A stretch of DNA of 64,000 nt, from NCBI RefSeq assembly GCF_003660285.1, contig NZ_QXQQ01000006.1, forward strand, positions 1 through 64,000. The letters are read 5' to 3'. Shown piece after piece: positions 1 through 9,044 of this stretch. The translations under genes were made by a program, and so were the position numbers. Within the stretch, counting starts at the first letter, position 1, and every line of letters begins with the position of its first letter. This DNA is from Helicobacter labacensis (GTDB lineage Bacteria > Campylobacterota > Campylobacteria > Campylobacterales > Helicobacteraceae). The notes beneath the pieces are model-generated. The model saw only the letters and a program-made list of their open reading frames with translations. It did no database searches and had not been told where the DNA came from.

Positions 1-561
1 CTTTAAAGGGGGGACCTTTTGGAGGCATTTGTTGTGGAGAGTGGCTGCCTTAGCGGGGTCCATTTTAGCTAGGATTTTGCCCATGTCCTTGGCTTCTAGG
101 GTGGAGAGGATTTGAGCAGCTTGGCTGGGAGGCAAGTCTTGTAAGATCGGGGCGGCTTTGGAGTCTTTCATTTTGGCATAAGTGCTAGAGAGTTTGCTCT
201 GGCTAGCGCTCTTGATCTCTTTTAAAAGTTCCTCATTCTTGGCGATCAAGGCTTTGAGCTTTTTCTCATTCTCGGCTTGGGTTTGTTTAAAAGCTGTCTC
301 TTTGTCCTCTAATTCTTTGAGTTTCACCCCTAGGGCTTTTTCACGCTCTAGCACTTTGGCGCGGCGTTGATCTAGAAGACTTTGGGTTTCTTTTTGCAAG
401 GTTTGTAAGCTCAAGGCGCGCGCTTGCAAGGCTTGTAATTGCGTTTCAATTTCAGCCTTGCGCGATTCAAAAATGGCGTTGCATTGCAAGAATTGCTCAG
501 AGGGGGTTTGGGTGGCTTGTAAAACCAAAGCGCACGCCACCCACGCGTAAAATCTAGGCAT
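1..561 (-). CDS. MotE-like periplasmic coiled-coil protein, 3' end cut by window edge
   Basis: At least 187 codons read without a stop to the window edge. Residues 1-17 form a short hydrophobic signal-like segment, followed by a long charged coiled coil (Gln/Glu/Lys/Leu-rich, about residues 25-130) and a C-terminal stretch with an AAQILSTLEAKDMGKILAKM pattern typical of the MgtE-N-like domain of MotE proteins. The ATG at 561 overlaps the stop of the upstream fliJ-like gene by 8 bases, implying translational coupling. The position next to fliJ-like and purA matches HP0257-HP0256-HP0255 in H. pylori. In other bacteria MotE helps fold or stabilise flagellar motor parts; a flagellar role here is inferred from family and neighbour. 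Confidence 0.75.
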   Translation of the reverse strand, partial: MPRFYAWVACALVLQATQTPSEQFLQCNAIFESRKAEIETQLQALQARALSLQTLQKETQSLLDQRRAKVLEREKALGVKLKELEDKETAFKQTQAENEKKLKALIAKNEELLKEIKSASQSKLSSTYAKMKDSKAAPILQDLPPSQAAQILSTLEAKDMGKILAKMDPAKAATLHNKCLQKVPPLK

Positions 562-982
562 GGGAGCTTCTTTGCTTATAGGCGAACATGCCCGTGCTAA
601 TCGCGTCCATCTCCTTGTGTTCTAGGCGTTGCAGGCGCGCTAAACGCGCCTGGGTTTGCAGGGTTTGCAAATAGGCGATCTTTTCGCATTCTAGGTTGGC
701 TTGTCTGTGTTGTTCTTGCAGGCGCGCTTGATCTTCTTGCAACCTGTCTACCTGTGTGTGGAGCTGGGCTAGGGCGTAGCGGTAATTGTGCTTTAAGGCA
801 TTGAGTTGCAAAAAAGCGTCCATACTCCCCTGCGCGCCCACGCCCAACTGTTCTAACTCTGCGCGCAACGCGCTGATCTCTTGTTGCGTGCGGGCGATCT
901 GGGCGTGGTTGTTGGCTAGGGCGATCTGGGCGCGTTGGAGTAATTGGCGTTTGATCTTCAATAAGGCATCAAAGGGAGTCAT
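554..982 (-). CDS. fliJ: FliJ-like flagellar export chaperone
   Basis: A 142-residue, almost wholly helical protein rich in Gln, Leu and Arg, with heptad-like spacing from residue 10 to 125, as in FliJ, the coiled-coil stalk of the flagellar type III export ATPase. The N-terminus resembles the start of FliJ proteins (LLKIKRQ...). It overlaps purA by 4 bases (ATGA) and the MotE-like gene by 8. The same position is held in H. pylori by HP0256, described as FliJ-like. Sequence conservation in this family is weak, so the call rests on length, coiled-coil character and gene order. Confidence 0.7.
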   Translation of the reverse strand: MTPFDALLKIKRQLLQRAQIALANNHAQIARTQQEISALRAELEQLGVGAQGSMDAFLQLNALKHNYRYALAQLHTQVDRLQEDQARLQEQHRQANLECEKIAYLQTLQTQARLARLQRLEHKEMDAISTGMFAYKQRSSHA

Positions 983-2190
983 CGTAAAATCATCTCCTCG
1001 CGTTTAGGGCTGGTAGAAATGGCGTTGATTCTTACCCCCACTAGGGTTTCTAGCGCCTCCACATAGTCTTGGGCGGCTTTGGGGAGTTCCTCAAAGGTGC
1101 GCGCACGCGCGCTACACTCCCAACCCTCAAAACTGTGGTAAATGGGCTTGATGCCCTCTAAAGAGTCTGGCATGCGCTCTAGGGCTTCCCCCTCCCTTTG
1201 GTAGCCCACGCACACCAAAACTTCCCCCAAGCCATCTAGCACATCTAATTTCATCAAGGCTAATTGCGTGCACCCATTTAGACGGCAGGCATAGCGCACT
1301 GCCACTGCGTCAAAATACCCGCACCGGCGCGCGCGTTGGGTGGTCGTGCCAAATTCATGCCCTTGTTTGCGTAACCACGCGCCCAAATCCCCCACATCTT
1401 CGCTAGGAAAAGGTCCATTACCCACCCGCGTGCAGTAAGCCTTAGCCACCCCGATCACCTCTTGAATGTCTTTGACACTTAGCCCACTCCCATTACACGC
1501 TCCAGAGGCGATTGTAGTCGAGCTGGTAACAAAGGGATAAGTCCCAAAGTCTACATCTAACATACTCCCCTGCGCGCCCTCCAGTAAAATGCGTTTGCCC
1601 TCTTGAGCGCTCTCCCAAAGCATGCTAGTGGTGTCGGCAATATAGGGCAAAATCAGGGGGGTGTAGGTGTCTAGGTAGTGTTGAATTGCCTTGGTGTCTA
1701 AACAAACATGCAGATGGGCTAAGTTGTGCGCGATCTTGTCCTTGAGGATTTTAGGACGGCGCAAATCCCCCACGCGCAAGCCCACCCGGGCGATCTTATC
1801 TTGGTAAGCGGGTCCAATCCCCTTGCGGGTAGTCCCAATCGCGCTTTGGGCTTCTTGGCGATTTTCTAACATTTGGTGGTAGGGCAGGATCAAATGCGCG
1901 CGCTCGCTCACAAAAAGTCGCCCGCGTAAATTCTCAAAGGGGGCGATCTCTTGGGCTAGCGCGTCCAAAGCCACCACCACCCCATTGCCAATAATGTTCT
2001 TGCACTGGGGGTATAGCACCCCTGAGGGGATCAAGTGCAGAGCATAAGTGCGATCTTGGGCGACAATGGTGTGCCCGGCATTATGCCCGCCTTGGAAGCG
2101 CACCACAAAATCGTAATCTCGTGCCAAGCGATCTACGATCTTTCCCTTCCCCTCATCGCCCCATTGCACCCCCACAACCACATCTGCCAT
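979..2190 (-). CDS. purA: Adenylosuccinate synthetase
   Basis: 403 residues. PurA joins IMP and aspartate using GTP, the first step from IMP to AMP. The N-terminal GTP-binding loop QWGDEGKGKIVD (residues 9-20) is intact, as are NAGHT and the GPAYQDK region. Length is slightly below the usual 410-430. AAAGGGAG precedes the ATG at 2190 by three bases. It lies downstream of prs, which makes PRPP for purine synthesis, with a 9-base gap, so co-transcription is likely. Confidence 0.97.
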   Translation of the reverse strand: MADVVVGVQWGDEGKGKIVDRLARDYDFVVRFQGGHNAGHTIVAQDRTYALHLIPSGVLYPQCKNIIGNGVVVALDALAQEIAPFENLRGRLFVSERAHLILPYHQMLENRQEAQSAIGTTRKGIGPAYQDKIARVGLRVGDLRRPKILKDKIAHNLAHLHVCLDTKAIQHYLDTYTPLILPYIADTTSMLWESAQEGKRILLEGAQGSMLDVDFGTYPFVTSSTTIASGACNGSGLSVKDIQEVIGVAKAYCTRVGNGPFPSEDVGDLGAWLRKQGHEFGTTTQRARRCGYFDAVAVRYACRLNGCTQLALMKLDVLDGLGEVLVCVGYQREGEALERMPDSLEGIKPIYHSFEGWECSARARTFEELPKAAQDYVEALETLVGVRINAISTSPKREEMILR

Positions 2191-2199
2191 AAACTCCCT

Positions 2200-3135
2200 T
2201 TACACAAAAAGCGATTGCACGCTTTCATTATGATACACCCGGCGGATCACCTCCGCAAATAAGGGCGCGACACTTAAGATTGTGATCTTGGGGTGGGGAG
2301 CTTTGAGCGGGATAGAATTGCTCACCACCACCTCATCTAACTCACTCTCCTTAATGCGCTTGATCGCATTCCCGCTTAACACCGGGTGCGTGCCCAGTGC
2401 CATCACTGAGCGCGCCCCCTTGGCTTTTAACATGCCAGCCGCCTTGCAGATAGTTCCGGCTGTATCCACCATGTCGTCCACCAAGATCACATCACGCCCA
2501 TGCACCTCCCCGATGATATTCATCACCTCGGATTCATTAGCCCGTTCGCGCCTTTTGTCTACAATAACTAGATCCATGCCAATTTGGCTAGCAAAATAGC
2601 GCGCGCGCGCCACCCCCCCGATGTCTGGACTAGCCACCACCGGGTTTTTAAAATCCTTGGAACAAATATAATCTCTAAAAACGATCGATCCGTAAAGATT
2701 GTCCACTGGGATATTAAAAAAACCTTGGATTTGCCCGGCATGTAAGTCCATTGTGATCAAGCGATCGATACGCGCGGTTTGCATCAAATCGGCGACTAAT
2801 TTTGCGCTAATGGGCACTCTAGGGGCTGCCTTGCGATCCTGTCTAGCGTAGCCAAAGTAGGGCACAACCGCCGTGATAGAATTGGCTGAAGATCGCCTGA
2901 GCGCGTCCACCATCACCAAGAGTTCCATAAGATTGTCATTGACCGGCGCGCAGGTGGGTTGCACGATGTAGACATCTCTCCCGCGCACCGATTCGCTAAT
3001 TTGCACATTGATCTCCCCATCGCTAAAACGCCCTAAGACCACCTTAGAGAGCCCCACCCCTAAGTGTTTGGCGACCTCCTTGCCAAAGCTAGGGTGCGCG
3101 CTACCGCTAAAAAGTTTGAAACTGCGTGTTTTCAT
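2200..3135 (-). CDS. prs: Ribose-phosphate pyrophosphokinase (PRPP synthetase)
   Basis: Makes PRPP from ribose 5-phosphate and ATP for nucleotide, histidine and tryptophan synthesis. Typical motifs are visible: the [10 protein letters not shown] substrate region, [11 protein letters not shown] and the PRPP-binding loop [15 protein letters not shown] chose the ATG at 3135 (311 residues, MKTRSFKLF start) because AAGGA lies five bases upstream. An in-frame ATG at 3150 overlaps the HIT gene stop and has no clear ribosome site. Order HIT-prs matches HP0741-0742, but here prs leads into purA. Confidence 0.97.
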   Translation of the reverse strand: MKTRSFKLFSGSAHPSFGKEVAKHLGVGLSKVVLGRFSDGEINVQISESVRGRDVYIVQPTCAPVNDNLMELLVMVDALRRSSANSITAVVPYFGYARQDRKAAPRVPISAKLVADLMQTARIDRLITMDLHAGQIQGFFNIPVDNLYGSIVFRDYICSKDFKNPVVASPDIGGVARARYFASQIGMDLVIVDKRRERANESEVMNIIGEVHGRDVILVDDMVDTAGTICKAAGMLKAKGARSVMALGTHPVLSGNAIKRIKESELDEVVVSNSIPLKAPHPKITILSVAPLFAEVIRRVYHNESVQSLFV

Positions 3136-3146
3136 GCCATTCCTTA

Positions 3147-3638
3147 TCATGGGGCAAAAAAGGATTTACCCTGTTCTTTGAGTTGTTGGTAAATGGCTTC
3201 AAAATCCGCCCCATAAACGCGGGTGTTGCCAATCACGCTGATGAAATTCGTGTCCTTATGGAAACGGGGCACTAAGTGCCCATGCAAATGCGCGCTGATC
3301 CCCGCCCCAGAAGCGTCCTTGAGATTAAACCCCACATTGATCCCATCGGCTCCAAAGGCGTATAAGAGTTGCACGCCCTCATAAATGCGCTTTTGTAGGT
3401 GTTGCCAATCCTCTAAACCCAATAATTCGGGACTATTGGCATGTTGGCAGGGGATCACCATGAAGTGCCCGGGATTATAAGGGTAGCGATTCATCACCAC
3501 AATGGCGCGCGCATCACGATAGAGCACATGGTTACTCCCATCTAAATGGGGGGCTTGGGCGATGGCGCAAAACACACAGCCTTGTAAATCCTCTCCTTGC
3601 AAATAAGGATTTCTCCATGGCGCATACAGACGGTACAT
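3147..3638 (-). CDS. HIT-family nucleotide hydrolase/transferase
   Basis: 163 residues with the histidine-triad signature near residues 113-119 (HLHGHLV, preceded by SAH) and the N-terminal CVFCAI pair seen in bacterial HIT proteins related to Ap4A phosphorylase. The catalytic middle His is present. AAAGGAG sits five bases before the ATG. HIT proteins hydrolyse or transfer nucleotides; the true substrate is not evident. It lies between murF and prs as in H. pylori (HP0740-0742). Confidence 0.9.
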   Translation of the reverse strand: MYRLYAPWRNPYLQGEDLQGCVFCAIAQAPHLDGSNHVLYRDARAIVVMNRYPYNPGHFMVIPCQHANSPELLGLEDWQHLQKRIYEGVQLLYAFGADGINVGFNLKDASGAGISAHLHGHLVPRFHKDTNFISVIGNTRVYGADFEAIYQQLKEQGKSFFAP

Positions 3639-3647
3639 GGCACTCCT

Positions 3648-5108
3648 TTAAATGTAATTGGGCGCGTCATTGGCAAACAAGATCAAGTCTTTGGCTAAAG
3701 TGGTGCTTTGCAACACCGCTTCTAACTGACTCTTGTCTTTGAGAAAAATCTTTTGGGGTCTGTGGATACTTTGGGCTAGAGTGGTTGCGTTGAGTTCGCC
3801 CGTGATGATGACAATGTCAAAGACTCTATCTATCGCCCGGGCTAAGGTGGTGTTAGATTCTACATCGCTCTCCACTAAACCCGGGGTTACAATGATCTTG
3901 CGCCCAGCATAAAGGCTACACAGACGCACCCCCTCCAACATGCCCTTTAAATTCCCATTAAAGCCATCATCAATGATGATTTTATCGTTCAGGTGCAGGA
4001 CATGCAAGCGGTGGGGGACGGGATTGAGTTTAGCCACTAGGCGTTGTAATTGCGCGCTAGAGAGCCCAAAGTAAAAGCCTACCATGATCGCTAGGCTGAG
4101 GTTTTCTACATTGAACGCCCCTAGAATTTTAGTTTCAAAACGCACCCATTGGTTATCCAGCCAGAGCTCAAAGCGCGTGCCCTCTAGATTAGCCTCCACA
4201 CCCCTTATTTTACCCGGGTAAAAACTCATTTTTTCTAAGGGCACACAAAAGGGCTCCAACACCTCACTTTTATGGCAAAAGGCGTGTTCTAAACGCGTAG
4301 ATTGCAATAACTCCGCCTTGGTCTTGGCGACATTGTCTAGGGTTTTGAAGTATTCTATATGCTGTTTGCCCACTTCGGTGATGATAGCATAGTGGGGTTG
4401 CAAAAGCGCGCTGATCGCCTTGATGTCCCCGGGCGCGCGCGCGCCAGCCTCTGCGATGTAAAGGGTGGCGTTTTCGCCTAAGTTTTGGTTGATGTCATGG
4501 CTTAAACCTAGCAGAGTGTTCACACTCCCCGAGGCGCTATAGGCGATGTGTTTGCCCTGCAAGATTTGATAAAGATAGTTTTTCACACTGGTTTTACCAA
4601 AACTCCCTGTGATGGCGATGATCTTCAAATGGGGCATGCGCGCTAATTTGTGTTTAGCCAAACGCACATAGCCCCGCGCGCAACTCTTTTCAAAGCCCAA
4701 GGACGCGCCATGTGTTAGAATCATAAGAAGCCCATAACGCCAATAGCTAATCTCCCCTAGAGCGCGCACCAGCCATGCGTCCACGAGCAAAAATAGCCAC
4801 AGAAGTAAAAAGAAACGCACCACGCGTGGGGTGAAAACCAATTTTTTATCCAAATGGTTAGCCCAAAGCACCAGCCAAGGGATTTGCACCCCGCCCACAA
4901 AGACATAAAAGGCGATCTCTAGGTGCTTGGCATGGGTGAGGATAAAAACCCCTAGGGGCAAGATCACATGGTAGACATGCCAGCGTTTTTTGTGGTGCTT
5001 GGTGAGCACGCGCGCAAAGCTGTAATGATACCATTGCAACAAGGTCATCAAGTAGTAATTCAAGCCTAAAATAAAAACCCACACCGCGCCAAATTCCAAA
5101 ATCCCCAT
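3648..5108 (-). CDS. murF: MurF, UDP-MurNAc-tripeptide:D-Ala-D-Ala ligase, membrane-anchored form
   Basis: 486 residues. The first 150 or so hold several hydrophobic segments (about residues 5-25, 40-57, 62-78, 90-112) in place of the usual soluble N-terminal substrate domain. The Mur ligase core follows, with P-loop ITGSFGKTSVKN, the central EAGARAPGDIK region and the C-terminal HRLHVL...IDDGFNGN segment. It should add D-Ala-D-Ala to the peptidoglycan precursor at the inner membrane. ATG 5108 is preferred over TTG 5123 because AGGGA is correctly spaced before it. It shares an operon with ddl, which makes its dipeptide substrate. Confidence 0.93.
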   Translation of the reverse strand: MGILEFGAVWVFILGLNYYLMTLLQWYHYSFARVLTKHHKKRWHVYHVILPLGVFILTHAKHLEIAFYVFVGGVQIPWLVLWANHLDKKLVFTPRVVRFFLLLWLFLLVDAWLVRALGEISYWRYGLLMILTHGASLGFEKSCARGYVRLAKHKLARMPHLKIIAITGSFGKTSVKNYLYQILQGKHIAYSASGSVNTLLGLSHDINQNLGENATLYIAEAGARAPGDIKAISALLQPHYAIITEVGKQHIEYFKTLDNVAKTKAELLQSTRLEHAFCHKSEVLEPFCVPLEKMSFYPGKIRGVEANLEGTRFELWLDNQWVRFETKILGAFNVENLSLAIMVGFYFGLSSAQLQRLVAKLNPVPHRLHVLHLNDKIIIDDGFNGNLKGMLEGVRLCSLYAGRKIIVTPGLVESDVESNTTLARAIDRVFDIVIITGELNATTLAQSIHRPQKIFLKDKSQLEAVLQSTTLAKDLILFANDAPNYI

Positions 5109-5110
5109 GT

Positions 5111-5839
5111 TTATCCCTGCCAACTAGGACCAAAGTGTTCCAAGCAATGCTGTTGCACCAACGCGCCCTGTTTTAAAAAGAAATAGTGATCCCCAGGCAG
5201 GACAATAAAGCGATTCTTGGGAACGAGCGCGGCAATTCTTTGCCCTGCACACAGGGGGGTGGTGGTGTCTTGCGCTCCCCATAAGATCAAAGTGTCTTTA
5301 GCGCATGCACGAAAATACGCGCTGAAGTCCTCTTGGACTGTGTATTTGAAAATCTCATACATCGCTGGGTTTAAGCCTTGCGCGTCCGCACTTCTCAAGG
5401 CTTTATTGCTCAAACCCAACGCCCTCAACCCCTTAGCCAGCTGGATTTTCAAGCGCGTTTTAAAAGACTTGGGCAGGACAACCCCCGCGCTGCTTAGGAG
5501 CACTAGGCGCGCGCCTTGACACAGCGTGGCGATCTTGCCCCCAAAACTATGCCCGATTAGCAAATCTGGGGTCATCTCTAGGGAGCTAAAAAACGCGTCT
5601 ATGACTTGGGCGTAGTCTTGGGGGGTTAAAAAGATGTCATTGGGGCTTTTGCCAAAACCAGGCAAATCTAAATAGAAATGTTGGGAACGCGTAAAACACG
5701 CCTTGAAAGCGTGTTGCATCAATTCCTTACAACTCCCCCAACCATGTAAGAACGCCACACTCTTGGGCGCGTGCGCGTTGAGTCGATCATAAGCGATTTC
5801 AAATGCGCGCCCTTGGTACACCACCCTGCGTTTAGCCAT
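5111..5839 (-). CDS. Alpha/beta hydrolase
   Basis: 242 residues with the alpha/beta-hydrolase plan: oxyanion region FLHGWGSC, nucleophile elbow LLIGHSFGGK (Ser in GHSFG), acid in the LWGAQDTTTP segment and His near the C-terminus in PGDHYFFLK. The substrate is unknown; the H. pylori counterpart (HP0739) carries an old hydroxy-oxoheptadienoate hydrolase label that says little. Start taken as ATG 5839, which overlaps the ddl stop as TGATG. Its place between ddl and murF hints at an envelope-linked role, but that is only context. Confidence 0.85.
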   Translation of the reverse strand: MAKRRVVYQGRAFEIAYDRLNAHAPKSVAFLHGWGSCKELMQHAFKACFTRSQHFYLDLPGFGKSPNDIFLTPQDYAQVIDAFFSSLEMTPDLLIGHSFGGKIATLCQGARLVLLSSAGVVLPKSFKTRLKIQLAKGLRALGLSNKALRSADAQGLNPAMYEIFKYTVQEDFSAYFRACAKDTLILWGAQDTTTPLCAGQRIAALVPKNRFIVLPGDHYFFLKQGALVQQHCLEHFGPSWQG

Positions 5840-6879
5840 CACTTGTGTTTTTGAATCTGGTTGATATAGCGGTAGGTGATAGGAATAGGGGGATTTTTAG
5901 GCAATAAGATATTCTCAAGCGCATGGGTAAAATCCCCAAAGAGATAGTGCGCTAGACTCCCGGGAATGGGGTTGATCTCATTTAAAAAGAGTTGATCCTC
6001 TAGCACAAAGAAATCGCAACGGATGAGTGCCCCGATGAAAAAAGGCTCATAAATGCGCTTGAAAAGCGCGCGCATCTGTTCTTCTAACCCCGCGCTAATT
6101 TGCGCCCTAGCGATTTTTTGGGTGCGCCCAAAGTCCAAATATTTCTCTTCAAAACCCAAGAGGTCTTTTTTTTGGGGCTCTTCTACAATGGAAAAGAGAT
6201 ACTCCCCATTTTCTAGCATGCACCCAGCTAAGTTGTATTCCTTCACCCCCGCCTTAAAGGGTTCTAGCACCACTTGGCTATCAAATTCAAAGGCTTCATC
6301 TAGGGCATAATCTAATTCTTTAGATTCTTTGGCGATCTTGATGCCTATGGAGCTCCCCAAGCGGTTGGGCTTGACAATGAGGGGGTAGTTTAGCTCTAGG
6401 GGGGTGCTGGGAGGCTTGGTTAAAAACACATAGGGCAGGACTTTGATAGCGCGCTCTAGAGCAAAACTCTTGGTTAAATACTTGCTATAACTTACCACGC
6501 ACGCCTCCACCCTAGGACCAATAAAGGGCACTTCAAAAAAATCCAGCAGTGAAGCCAGTAAGCCATCTTCTCCATCACCCCCATGCACCAAATTAATGAG
6601 GGTAGAAAAGCCCACTTGTTTACCCCCCCCTAAAAGCCCTTGCGTGTAAAAACCATGGGGTTTTAAAACAAGCTCAGGGCACTTTTTATACTGGTGGCTA
6701 GCAAAGAAATTAGAACGCATGTCCTTTGTGGGAATGAGATAAAAGCGGCGCGCGCCATCTAAAAAAATAAAATGCCCGATCTGCGCGCCCAAGACTTCTT
6801 TTAGAGCGATCGCGCTCACAATGCTAATTTCGTGTTCGTAGCTCCTCCCCCCAAATAAGACCCCATAGACCACTCTCAT
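5839..6879 (-). CDS. ddl: D-alanine:D-alanine ligase
   Basis: 346 residues, ATP-grasp fold. Motifs seen: LFGGRSYEHEISIVSA at the N-terminus, NLVHGGDGEDG, PLIVKPNRLGSSIGI and the metal site RCDFF...LNEINPIPGSL. It makes the dipeptide used by MurF, encoded two genes on. The ATG at 6879 abuts AAAGG with no spacing, so the GTG two codons later (6873), six bases from that site, may be the real start. A G8 run in coding sense (6623-6630) lies at about residues 84-86. Confidence 0.95.
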   Translation of the reverse strand: MRVVYGVLFGGRSYEHEISIVSAIALKEVLGAQIGHFIFLDGARRFYLIPTKDMRSNFFASHQYKKCPELVLKPHGFYTQGLLGGGKQVGFSTLINLVHGGDGEDGLLASLLDFFEVPFIGPRVEACVVSYSKYLTKSFALERAIKVLPYVFLTKPPSTPLELNYPLIVKPNRLGSSIGIKIAKESKELDYALDEAFEFDSQVVLEPFKAGVKEYNLAGCMLENGEYLFSIVEEPQKKDLLGFEEKYLDFGRTQKIARAQISAGLEEQMRALFKRIYEPFFIGALIRCDFFVLEDQLFLNEINPIPGSLAHYLFGDFTHALENILLPKNPPIPITYRYINQIQKHK

Positions 6880-6906
6880 CCTTTATTTACCTAGAAACAA
6901 TGGCGC

Positions 6907-6912
6907 ATTATA
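6907..6912 (-). promoter_or_regulatory. -10 box of the ddl-hydrolase-murF operon
   Basis: TATAAT on the minus strand, 27 bases before the ddl ATG, in an AT-rich stretch. It matches the housekeeping sigma-80 -10 box of Helicobacter, where the -35 element is usually weak. Confidence 0.6.
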
Positions 6913-6970
6913 GCTAAAACCCTTTAAAGATTGCCTGCAAGCGCGCTAGCATTTTAAAGGTTTTTTAGGA

Positions 6971-6976
6971 TAGAAT
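6971..6976 (+). promoter_or_regulatory. -10 box of prmC
   Basis: TAGAAT on the plus strand, preceded by a T-rich run and 32 bases before the prmC ATG. Together with the ddl -10 it makes a divergent promoter pair. Confidence 0.5.
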
Positions 6977-7008
6977 GCCCTTTTGCAAACCCCATTTTAA
7001 GTTATGAA

Positions 7009-7842
7009 ATGCCGACCAATATCTCCAAAGCGCTTTATGAAGCTAAAAAATTTCTCAAGGATAAGGGTGTGCGCACCGCGCTAGAATCCGAAGTGCTTCT
7101 AGCCCATCTGCTGGGTGTGGATCGGGTGTATTTGCACATGCATGCCCAAGAAGAATTAGACGACTTTGCCGTGGATCGCTTCATGCGCATGGTGAAGGCA
7201 CGCGCTAAGGGCAAGCCCATCGAATACATCACCCACGAGGTGAGTTTTTACAGCCGTCTGTTCTTTGTGGACGAACGCGTGTTGATCCCCAGACCTGAAA
7301 CCGAGATTTTAGTGCACCAAGCTTCTGAGATCATTCAAGAGTATGGGATTAAAAATGTGATCGATGTGGGGATAGGGAGTGGGGTGGTGGGTGTGAGTTT
7401 AGCCCTGCAGCACCCCAAGATTCATGTCATGGGCACCGATATTTCTATGGACGCGCTGGAAGTGGCTAGCATTAATATCACCACCTTTAGCCTGCAAGCC
7501 CGTGTTTCTTTAATGCACACTTCTTTGATACAGGGCGTGGAAATCCCCGCGCGCACTTTGGTGGTGAGTAATCCCCCTTATATCCCCCTGGATTATCCCC
7601 TCGATGATTCGGTGCGTTATGAACCTGAGATCGCGCTTTATGGGGGCGAACAGGGCGATGAGATCATCAAGGTGTTGATTGATGAAGCCTCTGAAAAGCG
7701 CGTGAAATACCTTATCTGTGAAATGGGCTCTGATCAAAGGGCTTCTTTGAGCGAGCATTTAGAATTAAAGGGGTATCGTGGGGTGTTTTACACCGATTAC
7801 GCCAAATTAGATCGCGGTTTTGTCGCCACGCTCAGGAATTAA
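7009..7842 (+). CDS. prmC: Release factor glutamine methyltransferase
   Basis: 277 residues. It methylates the Gln of the GGQ motif in RF1/RF2 with S-adenosylmethionine. The helical N-domain (residues 1-80) is followed by a Rossmann methyltransferase domain with VIDVGIGSGVVGVSLA and the catalytic SNPPYIPLDY loop. RVLIPRPETE, the family hallmark before the SAM site, is present. It faces nspC, and the two stops overlap in TTAA. Confidence 0.94.
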   Translation: MPTNISKALYEAKKFLKDKGVRTALESEVLLAHLLGVDRVYLHMHAQEELDDFAVDRFMRMVKARAKGKPIEYITHEVSFYSRLFFVDERVLIPRPETEILVHQASEIIQEYGIKNVIDVGIGSGVVGVSLALQHPKIHVMGTDISMDALEVASINITTFSLQARVSLMHTSLIQGVEIPARTLVVSNPPYIPLDYPLDDSVRYEPEIALYGGEQGDEIIKVLIDEASEKRVKYLICEMGSDQRASLSEHLELKGYRGVFYTDYAKLDRGFVATLRN

Positions 7843-9044
7843 TTGCGTTCTTTATAATGTGTGTAGTCAAAACTCTTAAGTAGGCTGAATTTGTCATGGG
7901 CTAGCAAGCCTAGAGCGGGCAGAGCGATTCCATTAAAGGTGTTGTTTTTCACAATGCTGTAATGTAGCATGTCCTTGAAGACAATTCTATCGCCTACAGC
8001 CAAGGGGGTTTCAAAACAATAAGGTCCAATGAAGTCCCCAGCCAAACAGCTCACCCCCCCTAAAAAGTAGCTAAACTCTCCGGTTGGTTTGCCCTCTGCT
8101 ATGCTCCCATCGCTAGCCACCTTGAAAATCTCTGGTTGGTAGGGCATTTCTAGGCAATCTGGCATGTGGTTGGTGATACTCACATCTAAAATCGCGATCT
8201 GCGCTTGGTTTTCTACAATGTCTAACACACTGGAGAGTAAAAACCCCGCTTGCCAACCCACCGCCTCCCCGGGCTCACAAAAGATTTCTTGCAGATTGGG
8301 GAACGCTTGTCTTAAACCCTGCATGGCTTGCACCAAGACATTTAGGGCATAGCCCTCCTTGCTGATGTGTTGCCCTCCGCCTATATTGAGCCATTGCATT
8401 TGGGCTAGGGTGTCGCCAAAATGCGCGCTGACATGCTCTAGGGTTTCTTGCAAGGCTGGCGCGTCTTGTTCGCAATGGGTGTGGAAATGCAACCCGCTCA
8501 CTCCCTCCAAACCATAGCGTTCTAGACCCTCTTTAAACGCCTTAGGGGTGATCCCCAAACGGCTATGGGGCGCACAGGGGTTATAAATCAAGGGGCGCAC
8601 ACGGCTAAAAAGCGGGTTAACACGCAAACCTATTTTAATGGGAGAAAGCCCTAATTTGTGCAGTTTTTGGTTTTTTTCTAGCACCAAGCCCTTGTAGGCA
8701 TGGTATTGCGCAAATGAGTTAAAGACAATGTGCGTGGCGATGGGGAGAAGCTGGGCGATGTCATTGGGCTTAAAAGCGGGGCTAAAGACGCAGATCTCTT
8801 TAGCGCTCTCTCGTGAGCCAAATTCTTCATAAGCCAACAACGCCTCATGCACCCCACTTGCGCAACACCCATGCAAACTCGTGCGCACCCATTCAAAAGC
8901 CCGCCAAAAGGCAAAACCCTTCAAGGCTAACACGATCTTAATGCCCGCCTCCTTCTGGGCTCTCTCTAAGAGGGCAAGATTATGCTGGAGCTTGGCTAAC
9001 TCCAGCACATAACAGGGCGAAGGGATGGCGTGGTAATCTAACAT
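7839..9044 (-). CDS. nspC: Carboxynorspermidine/carboxyspermidine decarboxylase
   Basis: 401 residues, PLP enzyme of the alanine-racemase fold. It makes norspermidine or spermidine by the alternative polyamine route via the carboxy form. The PLP lysine lies in VLALKGFAFW, the GG of WLNIGGGQH binds phosphate, and CEPGEAVGW is the conserved substrate/PLP motif. Start set at ATG 9044, overlapping the cheV stop (TGATG); the in-frame GTG one codon earlier is less likely. The cheV-nspC pair matches HP0019-0020. Confidence 0.94.
   Translation of the reverse strand: MLDYHAIPSPCYVLELAKLQHNLALLERAQKEAGIKIVLALKGFAFWRAFEWVRTSLHGCCASGVHEALLAYEEFGSRESAKEICVFSPAFKPNDIAQLLPIATHIVFNSFAQYHAYKGLVLEKNQKLHKLGLSPIKIGLRVNPLFSRVRPLIYNPCAPHSRLGITPKAFKEGLERYGLEGVSGLHFHTHCEQDAPALQETLEHVSAHFGDTLAQMQWLNIGGGQHISKEGYALNVLVQAMQGLRQAFPNLQEIFCEPGEAVGWQAGFLLSSVLDIVENQAQIAILDVSITNHMPDCLEMPYQPEIFKVASDGSIAEGKPTGEFSYFLGGVSCLAGDFIGPYCFETPLAVGDRIVFKDMLHYSIVKNNTFNGIALPALGLLAHDKFSLLKSFDYTHYKERN

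Noticed and set aside
4434-4446. Alternating GC run inside murF, also seen near 31535 and 33811
   Set aside because: GCGC is abundant all through this genome and the runs are 12 bases or less; no sign of a mobile or regulatory element.
4858-5133. Alternative frame overlapping the 5' end of murF
   Set aside because: MurF membrane helices and the P-loop are in the other frame and match the family; this frame has no ribosome site.
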